Shown: positions 46,571 through 57,183, counted from the first letter of the stretch. The stretch is 64,000 bases of DNA from Salvator merianae (GCA_003586115.2 QVOM02000112.1:44703487-44767486), one strand, 5' to 3'. The notes: generated from the sequence alone by a model not told the origin. Numbers and translations are program-made.

Positions 46571-47690
46571 AAGAACATAAGAGGACCCTTGCTGGATCAG
46601 GCCATGGCCCATCTAGTCCAGCATTCTGTTTCACACAGTGGCCCATCAATTGCTTCTGGGCATTCTCAAGCAGAATAAAAAGCAAAACCTTCACCTGCTC
46701 TCGACTCCCCACAAATGGTTTTACAGACATCCTGCCTGTCTTTGCAACCTGGAGGCAGTACCTAGGCTTCTATTCTCATAGCCATTGATACACCTGAATT
46801 CCATGAATCTGTCCAATCCTTTCTTAAAGCTATCTAGGCCGATGGCTGTCACCACCTCATCCAATAATAAATTCCACAGAGCAATGACCCTCTGGGTGAA
46901 AAAATACTTCCCCTGGTCAGTCCTAACTCTCCTATCCATCAGCTTCAGAGAGTGCCCCCTGGTCCTAGTGTTGTGTGATAGAGAAAAGAACTTATCTCTG
47001 TCTACCTTATACATACCGTGCATGATTTTATATACTTCAATCAGGTTTCCTCTTAAATGCCACTTTTCAAGGCGGAAGAGGCCAAGGCATTGCAGCCAGA
47101 TTTCGAAAGGAAAGTGTTTCAGCCCCTTGATCATTCTGGTTGCCCTTTTCTGCACCTTCTCCAGTTCCACAATATCCTTTCTGAAGTGAGGTGACCAGAA
47201 TTGTATACAGTATTCCAAGTGTGGCCTCACCATAGATTTGTAAAGAGGCACAATGACACTTGCCAATTTGTTTTCTATTCCCTTCCTAATTACCCCTAGC
47301 ATTGAATTTGCTTTTTTCACTGCTGCTGCACACTGGGTTGACACCTTCATTGAGCTGTCTACCAGAAACCTGAGATCCTTTTTCTGGTCTGTCACAGAAA
47401 GTTTGGCCCCTGTCAGTTTATAGGTGTAATTGGGGTTCTTTGCCCCAATGTGCATCACTTTGCATTTTCTAAGATTGAAGTGCATTTGCCACTTTGTTGC
47501 CCACTCACCCAATGTCAAGAGATCCCTCTGGAGCTCTTCACAATCATTTTCAGTTTTAACTACCCTGAACAATTTAGTGTCATCAGCAAACTTTACTTAC
47601 TTACAACTTACCCCTATGTCCAGATCATTTACGAATAAATTAAAAAGCAGGGGTCCTAGTACTGAACCTTGCTCAGATCATGGCTAAGGA
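46571..47690 (-). pseudogene. 5'-truncated CR1-like LINE, reverse transcriptase C-terminal half
   Basis: On the minus strand, from 47670, the translation reads [20 protein letters not shown], a stop, then [18 protein letters not shown] and an uninterrupted frame to about 46721: [71 protein letters not shown] and KYFFTQRVIALWN. So the FADD motif and thumb are kept, but endonuclease and fingers are lost. The 3' end is at 46571 (CTTATGTTCTT on the minus strand). The sequence ATGATC borders both ends and may be a short target duplication. Inactive, yet the 283-codon frame suggests moderate age. Confidence 0.9.
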
Positions 47691-48099
47691 CCCTCTAGTA
47701 AGGGATACCAGTAATCCACTTGAAATAGGATTACAAATGTACCAGTGCTATCTGTTCCTGAACAAGTACTGGTATATCTGCACATAGACTGGATCTGCAT
47801 AGAGTGTGGGGTGTGGCTGTAAGAGACATGAAACATTAAAGCATTGCCAACACAGCCGACTTCATGTTGCCATCACAGCTGGCTTCACATTGCCAGATAT
47901 GAGGGCTGCTGGGTGTGAGGGCTGCCTGTGGTGTGAGGGCTGCTCCACACACTTCCAGGTATGTCATGACAGCAAAATACCCATACCTGTGTGTCGCCAA
48001 AAACTGCACAGACAACACAGTCCGCCGCAAGCAATCATTCCGGAGGGGCTCCTCCCCCCCAGAAAATCACCTGTTAGCATTATATTTGACCAGCATCTG
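47691..48099. other. Unidentified GC-richer block
   Basis: Contains repeats of GAGGGCTGC and GTGTGAGGGCTGC (47900-47945), and TTCATGTTGCCATCACAGCTGGCTTCACATTGCC with an internal near-repeat. It may be part of the retroposon that ends at 48305. No protein family recognised. Confidence 0.3.
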
Positions 48100-48305
48100 G
48101 AACCAGCCTTTGTTAATCCTTCATTGCATACTTCTCTTAATTCTTTTTTTTTTCATTCTGAGTTTATAACCCTACTTCATTTCATCCTGATTTATTTTTT
48201 TTCAGGACATCCTTTATGTTTCTGTGTTTTGTTCTTTGTAAACTGCTTTGAGATTATGTTTTAATGGGAAGTGGTATATAAATACTTTAAACAATAAATA
48301 ATAAA
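48100..48305 (+). repeat. Retroposon 3' tail
   Basis: CTTTGTAAACTGCTTTGAGA followed by GGGAAGTGGTATATAAATAC and AATAAATAATAAAG is the classic end of squamate LINE/SINE retroposons on the plus strand. Confidence 0.55.
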
Positions 48306-49574
48306 GATAATAATACACTAAAAATCAGTCTGAGATGTTTCTGTATGTCTTAAAATTACAAGTCACATGCAGCCATCAGCATTAGCTAGAAAGGAAAATT
48401 CAAGTTTGTCCTCACTTCTCTGTGGTGCTTTAATAGCCTTGGCACCAGAATTATGTTCCCAAACTACAATTATGCAGCCTTTGGAAAACCATTTATGCAG
48501 TTGTCCCTTAATTTAGTCATTTGTAAAATATGTATATTCTTAAGTACTGAGGGCAGGTGCTGGGAAGCTACTTTAATGATGTAAGAATCTATGGTGAAAG
48601 ATTCTACAGGAAACAAAGCAAAGCAATAGGAGTGGTAAATAATAAAACAGTAAAAACAATTTTGAAGATAACAGTTTATTTTCTCAGTGGGTGGAGTATG
48701 GCTTGCTGTTTTTCATAACACACTATATGCTCACCTGGGACAATTGTCAGTGGAAATACCAACCCCCAGAAGTTGAGATTACTCATATTATTTTACATTA
48801 ATAAAGCCACATAGAGCATCTTCTTACAGTCATTTACATAATGCATGACATCTTTTGATCTTGAAAGACTGCTTCTAAGGAAAATGGTGTCAAAGCTCTT
48901 ACAACTTGACTCCATAATTATTTTCTGATTCAGTGTTTTGCTTATGAATCCAGAGCATGTATTTTCAGTAACAGGAGTGGAAAGCAAAAATGACTTGAAG
49001 ATGTACATCTTTTCCTACAATGCACTCAATTTCCTCCTTAGCAGACTATTGAAGCTGTGAAATAAACTGTATTCTGATTTAAATACCTAATCTATAAAAC
49101 TGTCATTCCCTTTGGGGCTTTTTCAGAAAACAGCTTGGATTTGGGTTTTGAAATTCTGTATTCCTTAGCAGCAATACTAGTATTAGAGCAGAAGTGTCCT
49201 GACCTTTTCTCTAAAAGTCCAAGGTGGGGCACAGGTTTCTCCTCCTTTTCATTTTGTCCTCACAACATCTTCTGAGAAGCAGGCTGCAACTCCACTTACC
49301 AACAAAGGAGCCTGCTGCCTCCCAAGAAACCATACCTTGCCACTCTCTCCATTTGCAGACACTGTGTCATTTCCAGACACAATCACCAATGGAAGAACTA
49401 TTTTTGCAGACTCAGAGTGCAGTTCCTTACCCTGAGCAGAGGTGCTTCTGTCCACAGCTGAAAAGATGCCCCCTTGCGCAGGAGACAAAGGAGGTGTCTT
49501 TTTCAGCAGCAATTGTCAGTGCCTTTTCCAAGTGCCTTGTAGCAAGCCACCTCGGTGGGTAAGTGGAGATCCAG
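48306..49574. other. Non-coding stretch
   Basis: No gene supported. Frames at 49224-49562 overlap on opposite strands with no recognisable motif. Confidence 0.45.
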
Positions 49575-49680
49575 TCATAGTGACTAAATAGGTCACCCAG
49601 TGAGATGTCACAACCAGATGGGGATTCATACCTAGAGATTCCTGGATTCTAAACCGACATTCTAGCTTCTCAATAGCCTA
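49575..49680 (-). repeat. tRNA-derived/MIR-like SINE fragment
   Basis: GGTCACCCAGTGAGATGTCA, then GGGGATTCATACCTAGAGAT and CTAAACCGACATTCTAGCTTC, follows the reverse complement of a MIR-type core ('GGTCACACAG..GGGATTCGAACC..ACACTCTAACC'). Diverged and without a clear tail. Confidence 0.4.
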
Positions 49681-49683
49681 TGG

Positions 49684-49762
49684 AGTTCTGTCCAAATGTA
49701 GCTGAACTTCAACTCCCATCATTCGGGGGCATCCTGCCAACTGAACCTGATGGCAGGTATGG
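49684..49762. repeat. 'Aactcccatcat' type dispersed reptile repeat
   Basis: AAATGTAGCTGAACTTCAAC, TCCCATCATTCGGGGGC and CTGATGGCAGGTATGG correspond to the common 'GGACTACAACTCCCATCATCC..' squamate repeat. Short relative of 28235-28372. Confidence 0.4.
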
Positions 49763-50039
49763 CCTTTCATGGAAGAGATAATGAAACCAACTGCTTTGAT
49801 CATCACATGTGGGAGGAGACTTATTCAAAGGGTTATTTCACTGTGTTTCTCCAGTACATTCTATGTACTTTATCCAGGGATACTAATGGACATCTGGAGC
49901 CAGATTCACTGGTTAGACTTTACTGCCAGGAGATGGGGAACCACTGAGAGCCCTGCTTTGATAGCTACCAGTTCCAGTGTAGTGACTGGAATGAACTAAC
50001 ATTACATATGTTAGAGTCTGCTATATTAGCACTGGAGAT

Positions 50040-50493
50040 CAGTAGACTGGATGCTCTGGTCCAGGATAGACAATCCATCCCAAGCTTGGATGGATTGCTC
50101 CTACCATGGAAGAAGACCATTCACACCTGGATGGTCTGTTCCACACCAGCCCCCACACAGACTCCAAAGCTCGCACCAGCTTTGGAGCTGGCACAGGGTG
50201 CCTCTGAATGCTCTGAAGACCAAGAACAAAATTTCCTGGCTTTCAGAGCTCCTGGGGGTCCCATTTTGTGATATGCCTCTGTGGGCTGGTATACCATCCC
50301 CTAGCCTGCTCAAAAGTAGTCTTCTGATAGATAGAACCAGGATGCCACTTGGGGTGTCCTAGTCTGGTCTACACTCCATCCTGTGTGGATGGAGAATACT
50401 AGGAGGGGATATGGTTGCTGCTATTCCGTACCAGTGTGTGGATGGCAGCGGCCTAGACATGGTCTGGTCTACTGGCTAGTGCAGAAAGGCCCC
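50040..50493. mobile_element. Family A TIR element, well preserved right end
   Basis: The right end reads CTAGTGCAGAAAGGCCCC (to 50493). The left part has GGTCCAGGATAGACAATCCA, TCCCAAGCTTGGATGGATTG and CTGTTCCACACCAGCCCCCAC, which match 53740-53860 closely. Other shared parts: CTCTGAAGACCAAGAACAAA and GGAGAATACTAGGAGGGG. Non-coding; slightly different subfamily from the copy at 42053. Confidence 0.6.
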
Positions 50494-50749
50494 ATGAAAC
50501 ATGGAAAAAGAACCAGATTAGTAGAAGTTGGACCCTTTTTAAATTAAACTGATAGTAATATCATTTTGACCTTAAAAATATAGACTCAGGATGCTATAAT
50601 AATTCTGAAGTGTCAGTGCAATCAGTTTATAAAAATATTGTATGCATACCTTGCGTTTTCTTCAGGCCTGATGAAGGGAAAAAATTAAGAAGAAATAAAA
50701 TGCAGTAAAAGGAAAATGGGGTCAGAACCCTTAAATGAACATTCTGTCA
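50494..50749. other. AT-rich non-coding stretch
   Basis: Short interval between two repeats; nothing else seen. Confidence 0.5.
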
Positions 50750-51030
50750 CCAAGCCTCTGAGACCAGGTCTGCACTTTGTCATCACAGCAATATCACAGC
50801 AGCATCACTACTACTGACAATCTGCGTATGCGGTTAGCACATGGTTTAACAGCCTGATGCTGCTATGAACTAAGACAGAACAAGAAAGTGCTCCAGCCCT
50901 TCCAGTCCCAAGTTTCCCAGTGCTGTTCTCTAGTTTCAGTGTTTCTGGCCAGGACTGTTTTAACACAGGAAAATTGCCCCCAAAGTTGGGCATTTTCTAT
51001 GTTCATGAAACCTAAGCTATGTTATTCACC
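50750..51030. repeat. Family D dispersed repeat, copy 1
   Basis: TAGTTTCAGTGTTTCTGGCC, GGGCATTTTCTATGTTCATG and AAACCTA correspond to CAGTTTCAATGTTTCTGCCT, GGCCATTTTCTATGTTCATA and AAAACCTA in the block at 60660-60870. The preceding TCACAGCAATATCACAGCAG part may belong to the same element. Family not recognised. Confidence 0.45.
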
Positions 51031-52019
51031 CCAAAGAACACAAACTGGTAAGTCCACAACTTTGGCAGCAACATTGGGGCAACAGAGTGGGAGGAAGCAC
51101 AGTCAAAGTGTTTTCTCTTCCTCTACTAATAGAACGTGATGGGTGTGGGGTTGTGTAGACCCTGGGCCCTTCAAACACACCCATGAAGCCATGACGGTTA
51201 TGTCTGGATCCTGCTCAAAATTTTCATTTCATTGCAGCCTAGGGGCTGTTCCAGTGCAAATATATGTATACGTGATTGCCCAGTCAATTGTGGATGGTGT
51301 CATGCTGCTATGATACTGGTGTCAAACAAGATGCACAATTGGTCTTAAAAAGACCCTGACCAAAGAACGTTTAATTGACTATCTCTGAATCCATTGTATT
51401 GTGTTAGGCCAGTTACTTTTTATATACGAAGTAATGAAAGTGAAGCTTCATGTTAACCATCTGCTTGTTTGGTTCACTTGATTAGTGCTGTTTGGTTACT
51501 TGTGTGGTTTATGTACCTGAATAAAAAAATAAACTAAATAAATGAATAAATAAAAGGAATACAGAAACAGGAAGATTTGTCATGCATAGGATTTTGAAAC
51601 CAGGAAAGGATCTGTCTAGAAGCAAGTAACCAATAATTCAGTACATCCACACTGAGTTCACCGTGTGTCTATCAATCATTATAACTGAGAAATATAAACA
51701 TTTATTTTGTGGACATCCTCTCTCTTCCAAACGTAGAGGAGGTTAACAATTTAGGAAGAAAAGAAATAAAATGGTACATCCAGTTAAAAGATATTGACTG
51801 TTTTACTGACTGCTGCTTATGCTGTTTCTTTATGGGTTTAAAAATATATAGGTTTTATTTTAATCGTGTTCTGTCGCTTTTGTGAGTTATACTGGAGATT
51901 GCAATAAAAATGTTTGAAATATGTATAACCCTACACAAATTTTATCATGGGCATTAAATGCCAGCCCAAACAAGTAACTTCTGGATGGCTTTAAGGCTAG
52001 GGCTGTGATGGAATACTTC
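51031..52019. other. Non-coding stretch
   Basis: (AAAT)n-like run at about 51520-51555, perhaps a retroposon tail. Otherwise nothing supported. Confidence 0.45.
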
Positions 52020-52185
52020 ATTCCCTAATCCACTGAAATTTTAATGTTTTTAACTGCTGGAATTTGTAAGAGAGTTTAAAACAAACAAACAAACCTTGTT
52101 TTTAATCTCTCTTCTGTAAACCACTCTGAGAATTTGTATGAAATGTGATATACAAATGTTGGAGACAAACAAATAAATAGACACT
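52020..52185 (+). repeat. Old retroposon 3' tail
   Basis: CTTCTGTAAACCACTCTGAG followed by GTGATATACAAATG and AAACAAATAAATAG resembles the 'TGTAAACCGCCTTGAG..GGTATATAAAT..AAATAAATA' squamate tail. Confidence 0.45.
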
Positions 52186-52301
52186 AACAGCTGAAAAATA
52201 ATGAATGAGGCATAAACATCTACATAAATGAACGAACAAGCAGAGCACTAATAATAGAAGGCAAGGGTTTTTTTTCCCTCCTGTGAGGAGATTGTGTGTC
52301 A

Positions 52302-52485
52302 TTGGCCCTTTCTGCACTTGGACTTATTCCAGATTATATCTCAGAATAGGGACCTGCCAGCTGCATGCTAGTGCAGACTATGGTAGGTCCTGGACAAGAC
52401 CTTTCATAGTTTGCACTAGCATGTGGATAGCAGGTCCCTATTCTGAGATATAATCCACAATAAGGCCAAGTGCAGAAAGGGCCAA
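52302..52485. mobile_element. Foldback MITE, 184 bp, near-perfect palindrome
   Basis: The 20-bp ends TTGGCCCTTTCTGCACTTGG and CCAAGTGCAGAAAGGGCCAA are perfect inverted repeats. The arms stay about 90% complementary to the centre: ATTATATCTCAGAATAGGGA mirrored by TCCCTATTCTGAGATATAAT, and CATGCTAGTGCA mirrored by TGCACTAGCATG. Shorter relatives are at 40464-40587, 61027-61135 and inside 38238-38760. It could form a long hairpin RNA if transcribed. Non-coding. Confidence 0.8.
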
Positions 52486-52541
52486 TGTCTGTTTCTACAC
52501 TTGGTTTGCAGATTGGACCAAATGGCTGCTTAGTACACTTT

Positions 52542-53058
52542 GGGGTTGTTCGCACTTACGACAATAGAACATTATAATTAGCAGGGTTTGGACCGGACAG
52601 GACTCGGTATGGTGAGGAGTGTTCACACCTGTCAGCACTGGAATGTTTTGTGAGCCGACGTGCTGGAGAAGCAGCGTGAGTGGGAGTGTACTAGTTAGGT
52701 AGCTGTGTCTGGACCCAGAGGAGCTGTGTCCGAACATGTGTTCAGAATGGCAGCCAGACTCTGGACCCCAAAGTCCAAACCTGGGTTCGAACCATCCGAC
52801 GGTTCCTGCATGGCCACACAGTCCCCGCCCTGTCACCATTCCGAAACAAGAAGTGGTGTGAATGCACCACTCCTGATCCTCACCTTATCGTGCTAATCAG
52901 CTTGGAGACTACAATTTTCTTGACCACAGCTGGTAGGGCTCAGGTGAGCATCAGGTGAGCTTTGGTGAGTTTCCAGTCAGCTGGAACTCTTTGCAGGTGC
53001 AAATGCATCATTCCAGCAAGTGACCTGGAATGTCCACTCGCTAAGTGTGGACAGGCTC
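52542..53058. mobile_element. Family B TIR element
   Basis: Left end GGGGTTGTTCGCACTT (52542-52557), right end AAGTGTGGACAGGCTC (53043-53058), inverted repeats with mismatches. The interior includes CCAAAGTCCAAACC / GGTTCGAACCATCCGACGG phrases and is GC-richer. It lies 56 bp to the right of the foldback MITE. Non-coding. Confidence 0.6.
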
Positions 53059-53453
53059 TTCATTCACTTTGGTCTAGTGCCATTTTGACCCAGAACGATC
53101 CCTAGAGTTCCCTATTCTGGAATTAGTGGTAGAACTGTTTCAAGAGGTCAACAACTGTACTGACATGTTCTGTTCTGATCCTGTCACTGATGCTTCCACA
53201 TCTACCCTGAATAAAGAAAACACCACAGTCCTTTTTTTGAAACCCCAACATGGAGATAGGCATGTTATCTTCAAGGCTGTTTTGTTCAATCCTGCCTTTG
53301 TGCACCAGACATGACATATGAATGATAGGACCTGGGCCAATCATTGGCATGGGTAGGTGGCACCTTCAACAAGGCATCAGTTATCTGGACCAGAACAGCT
53401 TTGGCACTTCAGCATGGCTGCAGGTGTTGATCCAAAACAGATGGCATCTTCAT
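53059..53453. other. Non-coding stretch
   Basis: Overlapping frames on both strands at 53123-53350 have no recognisable motif. Confidence 0.45.
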
Positions 53454-53649
53454 CAGTGGTAGCCCGTCGCTTTAAGGGTGGGAAATAGGCAGTCGCTGGT
53501 TGTGGGGTCTCCGGGCCTCTGTACTGTTGCAGCAGGCTGCTGGGCAGCAGGCTGCTGCAACATTAGGGAAGCTGGAGGCTCTGTGGCCAGAGATTGCCCC
53601 CTTCCTGCAGGTTCCAAACACCCACCCTTAAAGCAACAGGCTGCCACTG
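53454..53649. mobile_element. hAT-like MITE with CAGTGG ends, 196 bp
   Basis: Left CAGTGGTAGCCCGTCGCTTT then AAGGGTGGG, right CCCACCCTTAAAGCAACAGG then CTGCCACTG: inverted over 29 bp with three to four mismatches. Flanking ATCTTCAT and ATCCTCAA agree at six of eight sites, consistent with a decayed 8-bp hAT duplication. The centre has a hairpin GTTGCAGCAGGCTGCTG / CAGCAGGCTGCTGCAAC. Non-coding. Confidence 0.65.
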
Positions 53650-53739
53650 ATCCTCAACCTTGCAATGATCTGCTCTGATTGGTCCAGAACAGGCTGGAAA
53701 GGAATAATTAAACTGGTCCAAGCACAATGAGTGTAGATG

Positions 53740-54225
53740 CAGCAGCCTGCCCTGTACCGGAATAAGCAATCCATCCCAAGCTAGAATGGATTGCTCCTAT
53801 CCTGGAACAGGGTTGTCTGCATTGGACTGTCCTGTTCCATGCCAGCCCTTACACCAAGTCTGAAGCTCACACCATCTTTGGAGTCAGTGTAGGGGAAGGT
53901 TCTAAATGCTCTGAAGTCCAAAAACAAATATTTCTAGCCTTCAGAGCTTATGGGAGGCATTCTGGCATTGCTTTTTTGTGTGTGTTGCCAAAATGAGTTC
54001 CCTGCAGTGTATTAGACCATGGAAGCATGCTCCTAAGGTCCAATATGCCACCCCCTAGTATGCCAGTAGACCTGCATTCAGAGTCTACTGGTAAAACACA
54101 TCTGGATGTTATTTTGGCTGCCCTAGTCCAGTCTATGCTCCATCTTGTGCAGATGGAATGTTCTAGGAGGGGGTGGAGCCATTGCTATTCTGCACTAGTG
54201 TGCAGATGGCAGAGACCTATGTCAA
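53740..54225. mobile_element. Family A TIR element
   Basis: Shares AAGCAATCCATCCCAAGCTA, GGATTGCTCCTATCCTGGAA, CTGTCCTGTTCCATGCCAGC, TCTGAAGCTCACACCATC, GCTCTGAAGTCCAAAAAC and GGAATGTTCTAGGAGGGGG with the copy at 50040. The ends are eroded; the right part has CACTAGTGTGCAGATGGCAG. Non-coding. Confidence 0.55.
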
Positions 54226-54429
54226 TATCACTTCCTAGGCCTCAGACCAAGAACACAGGTAGAAACGGCTTAACCAGTCTAGTAAGCTTTTATTGATAAT
54301 AGATCACAAGTACACATCTCTAGCCAGTGTCTTTATTCAACAGCATTTCCCACCTGATTCCCATAGGCAGTCCCAGGTTCACACCACAATGACCTTGGCC
54401 TCACATAACACATGGTAGTTCCAACATGG

Positions 54430-55440
54430 TGTTATCAGCACATAAGAAATTCAATAACAGTGTAGGGGAAAGACAGTATCTATAATGAAAGTTAAAATAG
54501 AGGACTGTGTGTGGGAAAGTGACAAAGATGGCAGTGCAATTGACAAGCTTATGATATCCCTTCCTCCAAGCAAGTCGTCCCCCTCCCCAATAGAAAAATC
54601 AGAGAGGAGAAGGCACAGAACCAGGTTTGTCAGGAAAGTGGGAATGACAAGCACAGAGTGAGTGTTTGACATTAACACCTTCAGCATTAACCCAAAACTG
54701 CTCAGACGTGGAGTAGCCAGCAAACCAAATATTGGGGTTTCCCCTAGACATGCATTAGTCTAGGATCAGAAATCTCAAAATGCTCATGTTCACCTATTAT
54801 AAGAGAAGGAAGTGGTGGCACTGAAGTACAGTGAGGCAAAAGAGGGAATAGATTGTTCTAAGCAAATTCAGCTAAAGGCAAAAAATGTTGACCAGTCATT
54901 CTGTTGGAAATTAGAAAATCTTGAGTTTGACTGACACATTTGGTGGCACCATCAGTTTGGAAGTGATAGATGGAAGTCAATGTTCAGTAGGGAAGTAAAT
55001 GCCTTCCAGAATGTAGCATTTGAGCTCTTCTGTCTAATATGATACGTTTAGGAACCATGGAGTTTAAAAACGCAGGAAGAGTTTAGTGAGTTGGGAGCTG
55101 ACGGTATCTGTTTCAATGGAATAAGATCAGTAATGTAAGATAAATGATCCATGATGTTCTACATGACAGAGAAACTGGACAAAGGCAGGAGCTCTATAAT
55201 GAAGTCCATAGAAATCTGTTCCCAGGGTTGTGCAGGTACAAAGTTGAAGAGATCCCATAGGTTTGACTGAGATAGTTTTGGAGGCATTGCAAATGGGCAA
55301 GAATGAACATATTGCTCAGTGTCTCTGTGCATGCCTATATAGGCATTTCAGAGATGAGAAGATTTTAAGGAATCTGAAAAACAGACAAATGGACAACCTA
55401 GTTTGGGCCATGATCCAGTCTACCACCCAATGAGGAAAGG
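54430..55440 (-). pseudogene. Ty3/Gypsy LTR retrotransposon remnant, integrase
   Basis: On the minus strand from 55440 downward the frames read, in pieces, CPFVCFSDSLKSSHL, DTEQYVHSCPFAMPPKLSQS (zinc-binding part of integrase, one Cys lost), then FVPAQPWEQISMDFIIELLP (start of the catalytic core, with the first Asp in MDFI), FSVM-stop, LIPLKQIPSAPNSL and FKLHGS. Further on is a weak match to the post-core region. These are hallmark phrases of vertebrate Gypsy integrases. Many stops and frameshifts make it inactive. No LTRs, protease or reverse transcriptase were found nearby, so only an internal fragment remains. Confidence 0.75.
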
Positions 55441-56147
55441 CCTTTAAAGAACTTATGAGCAATAAGTATTTCCTCATGATCCTATTATCAGTTCCTTAGT
55501 TGAGCTCAATTGTCCCTTCAGTCCACAAACTATTTACCCCCTATGTTTCTCTTCTTTCTATGACTTATATGCCCAATTGTCTTTTTATATTTTCATGCAA
55601 GGAGAGCACTTTATTCTGAAGTCATAATGGCTGTCCCCATAGCTATACCTCCAAGCAGAGTCTTGAAATGCAGATCTTGATCCATTATTTCACACTCATA
55701 CATACATATTGTCATGAAGCAATAAGTAACATAGTGCTCATGGAACTCTGGTGTTTGCTTCTGGTTCAATTTATGAAACGGAATAAGTTTTAACAAAACA
55801 TCTCACAACAGTTAAAACAGAACTGTTAACCTTTAATAAATGCAACTGTTTAAAAGTGTAGTTTGAAGAAGGAAATCAGTCAGAGGAGGAGGAGGAGGAT
55901 CTGTGGCAATGTTCACATGACACTGCTGTGGTGCCATGTGAGCATCACAAGTGTCCCTGCACAGTCATGGTGCACTGGGTGTGCTGGAAGAGTGTGGGAT
56001 CCACATGACCTAGCATTCATCCAGCAGGTAGCCCACCCCAGGTGCTCATTAGACACTGTAGCAGCAATGTAGTAGGAAGAACACTTAAAGCACTTCCTTT
56101 TACTACACCACTTCCACTTGTATCATTTATCTCTCATTGCATTTTGT
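55441..56147. other. Non-coding stretch
   Basis: A (GAG)n patch at about 55884-55902. No gene supported. Confidence 0.45.
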
Positions 56148-56585
56148 GGCTCTTTCTGCACTTACGTCTCCATGGTCCAGAACAGTAGGTCTGGATCAGC
56201 CAGGCCTGATGGTTTGGACCACATAACTGTGTGGTCCAGCCCAGCCCCCACCTTGGCCTTGAAACTCACAAGGTCTCTGAAATGTTGAAAATTCTTTTTC
56301 ACTTGGGCTGAGGCTTGCTCAGTACAGAGATACTGAACTGTGGTTGGCCTATAAGGAAACCAAAGAGCTAGTCCCAGAGCCACTGGGAGATGCATTTCAG
56401 TGGTGTGCTTTGGTGTGCTGCTGAAATGGGTCCCCCAGTAGTTCCAATCACAGTTGCAAGTCTTCTGCATGTCTCTGTGGCCTGGACCATAGCCTGCCAG
56501 TTCACTGGCAGACTTGTTTGGACAAGTCTACAAGTAATCCTGACCAAGGTGTCAGGACTATACTTCATCTAATGCAAACGGAGTG
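56148..56585. mobile_element. Family A TIR element carrying a 75-bp insert
   Basis: Left end GGCTCTTTCTGCACTTACG. Interior TCCATGGTCCAGAACAG, CAGCCCCCACCTTGGCC, CATTTCAGTGGTGTGCTTTG, CTGAAATGGGTCCCCCAG and TCTTCTGCATGTCTCTGTGG are family A. Between CTTGAAACTCACA and TGGCCTATAAGG the element is interrupted by the 75-bp segment described separately. The right end is eroded. Confidence 0.55.
56270..56344 (-). repeat. 75-bp exact duplicate, copy 1 (exon-like)
   Basis: Identical over 75 bases to 57109-57183, same orientation, 839 bp apart. On the minus strand it is open in one frame and encodes VQYLCTEQASAQVKKNFQHF within 25 codons. On that strand it starts with ACCACAG, an acceptor-like end, and copy 1 is followed at once by GTGAGT, a consensus donor. 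I do not recognise the peptide. Either a captured exon or chance; the exact identity is the solid observation. Confidence 0.85.
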
Positions 56586-57108
56586 GACCAACGAGGGACA
56601 GAGCCTTCCAGACCTTCCAGAAATGGACTTTGTGTCCCCTTAGTCTGGATTAAAGGTAAGCATCAAAAGGGCCTTTGATGCAGCTTTCCAGCCCTGATTC
56701 CAGGGATGTTTCCTGTGTTTGAAGAAACTATCCCAGTCAGAGACATTGCAGGCAAGGAATAAAAGTTCCCCAGTTGCATGTTTGTGTGGATGGGAGTGTT
56801 GGCAGACATGCAAGCAGTACACTGCTGCTTTAAGAAGATGTCACTCACTTCTTAGTGTGCTGCACAACAGCATTCTTCTTAGAGTGCTTATGCCTTCAGC
56901 CTTTGTTCAAATCCTGCCCCTTTTTCTATATTTTCTGCATTTTCCATTTTCTGCTCTGGCAGTCTCTCACAGGCAGGCTTCTGACTTCATTAGATCCTCA
57001 TTCACTTCAGATCATGGACGGTATAGTGCTGAGCTCATCATAGCTCCTGTCTTGATCAAGGTACTGGAGTTGCAGTCCTCTGCATTTGCTCTTCACTACA
57101 ATATTAAT
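56586..57108. other. Non-coding stretch before the second 75-bp copy
   Basis: Part of it (56640-56830) has family A-like phrases such as CAGACATGCAAGCAG and AGAGACATTGCAGGCAAGGA. No gene supported. Confidence 0.4.
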
Positions 57109-57183
57109 AAGGTCTCTGAAATGTTGAAAATTCTTTTTCACTTGGGCTGAGGCTTGCTCAGTACAGAGATACTGAACTGTGGT
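57109..57183 (-). repeat. 75-bp exact duplicate, copy 2 (exon-like)
   Basis: Same 75 bases as 56270-56344. On the minus strand its upstream side reads CTTACATCCTACCACAG, a plausible pyrimidine-rich acceptor. After the shared segment the frame continues (INIVVKSKCRGL) without an immediate donor. The flanks are unlike copy 1 and unlike any repeat I recognise, so this may be the source copy. Confidence 0.85.

Noticed and set aside
47806..48264. 152-codon frame ending in a hydrophobic segment
   Set aside because: The C-terminal part is the AT-rich retroposon tail; the rest has no family resemblance.
56162..56470. 102-codon minus-strand frame as a host gene
   Set aside because: Most of it is family A transposon sequence; only the 25 codons of the 75-bp duplicate stand out, and these are reported as a separate observation.
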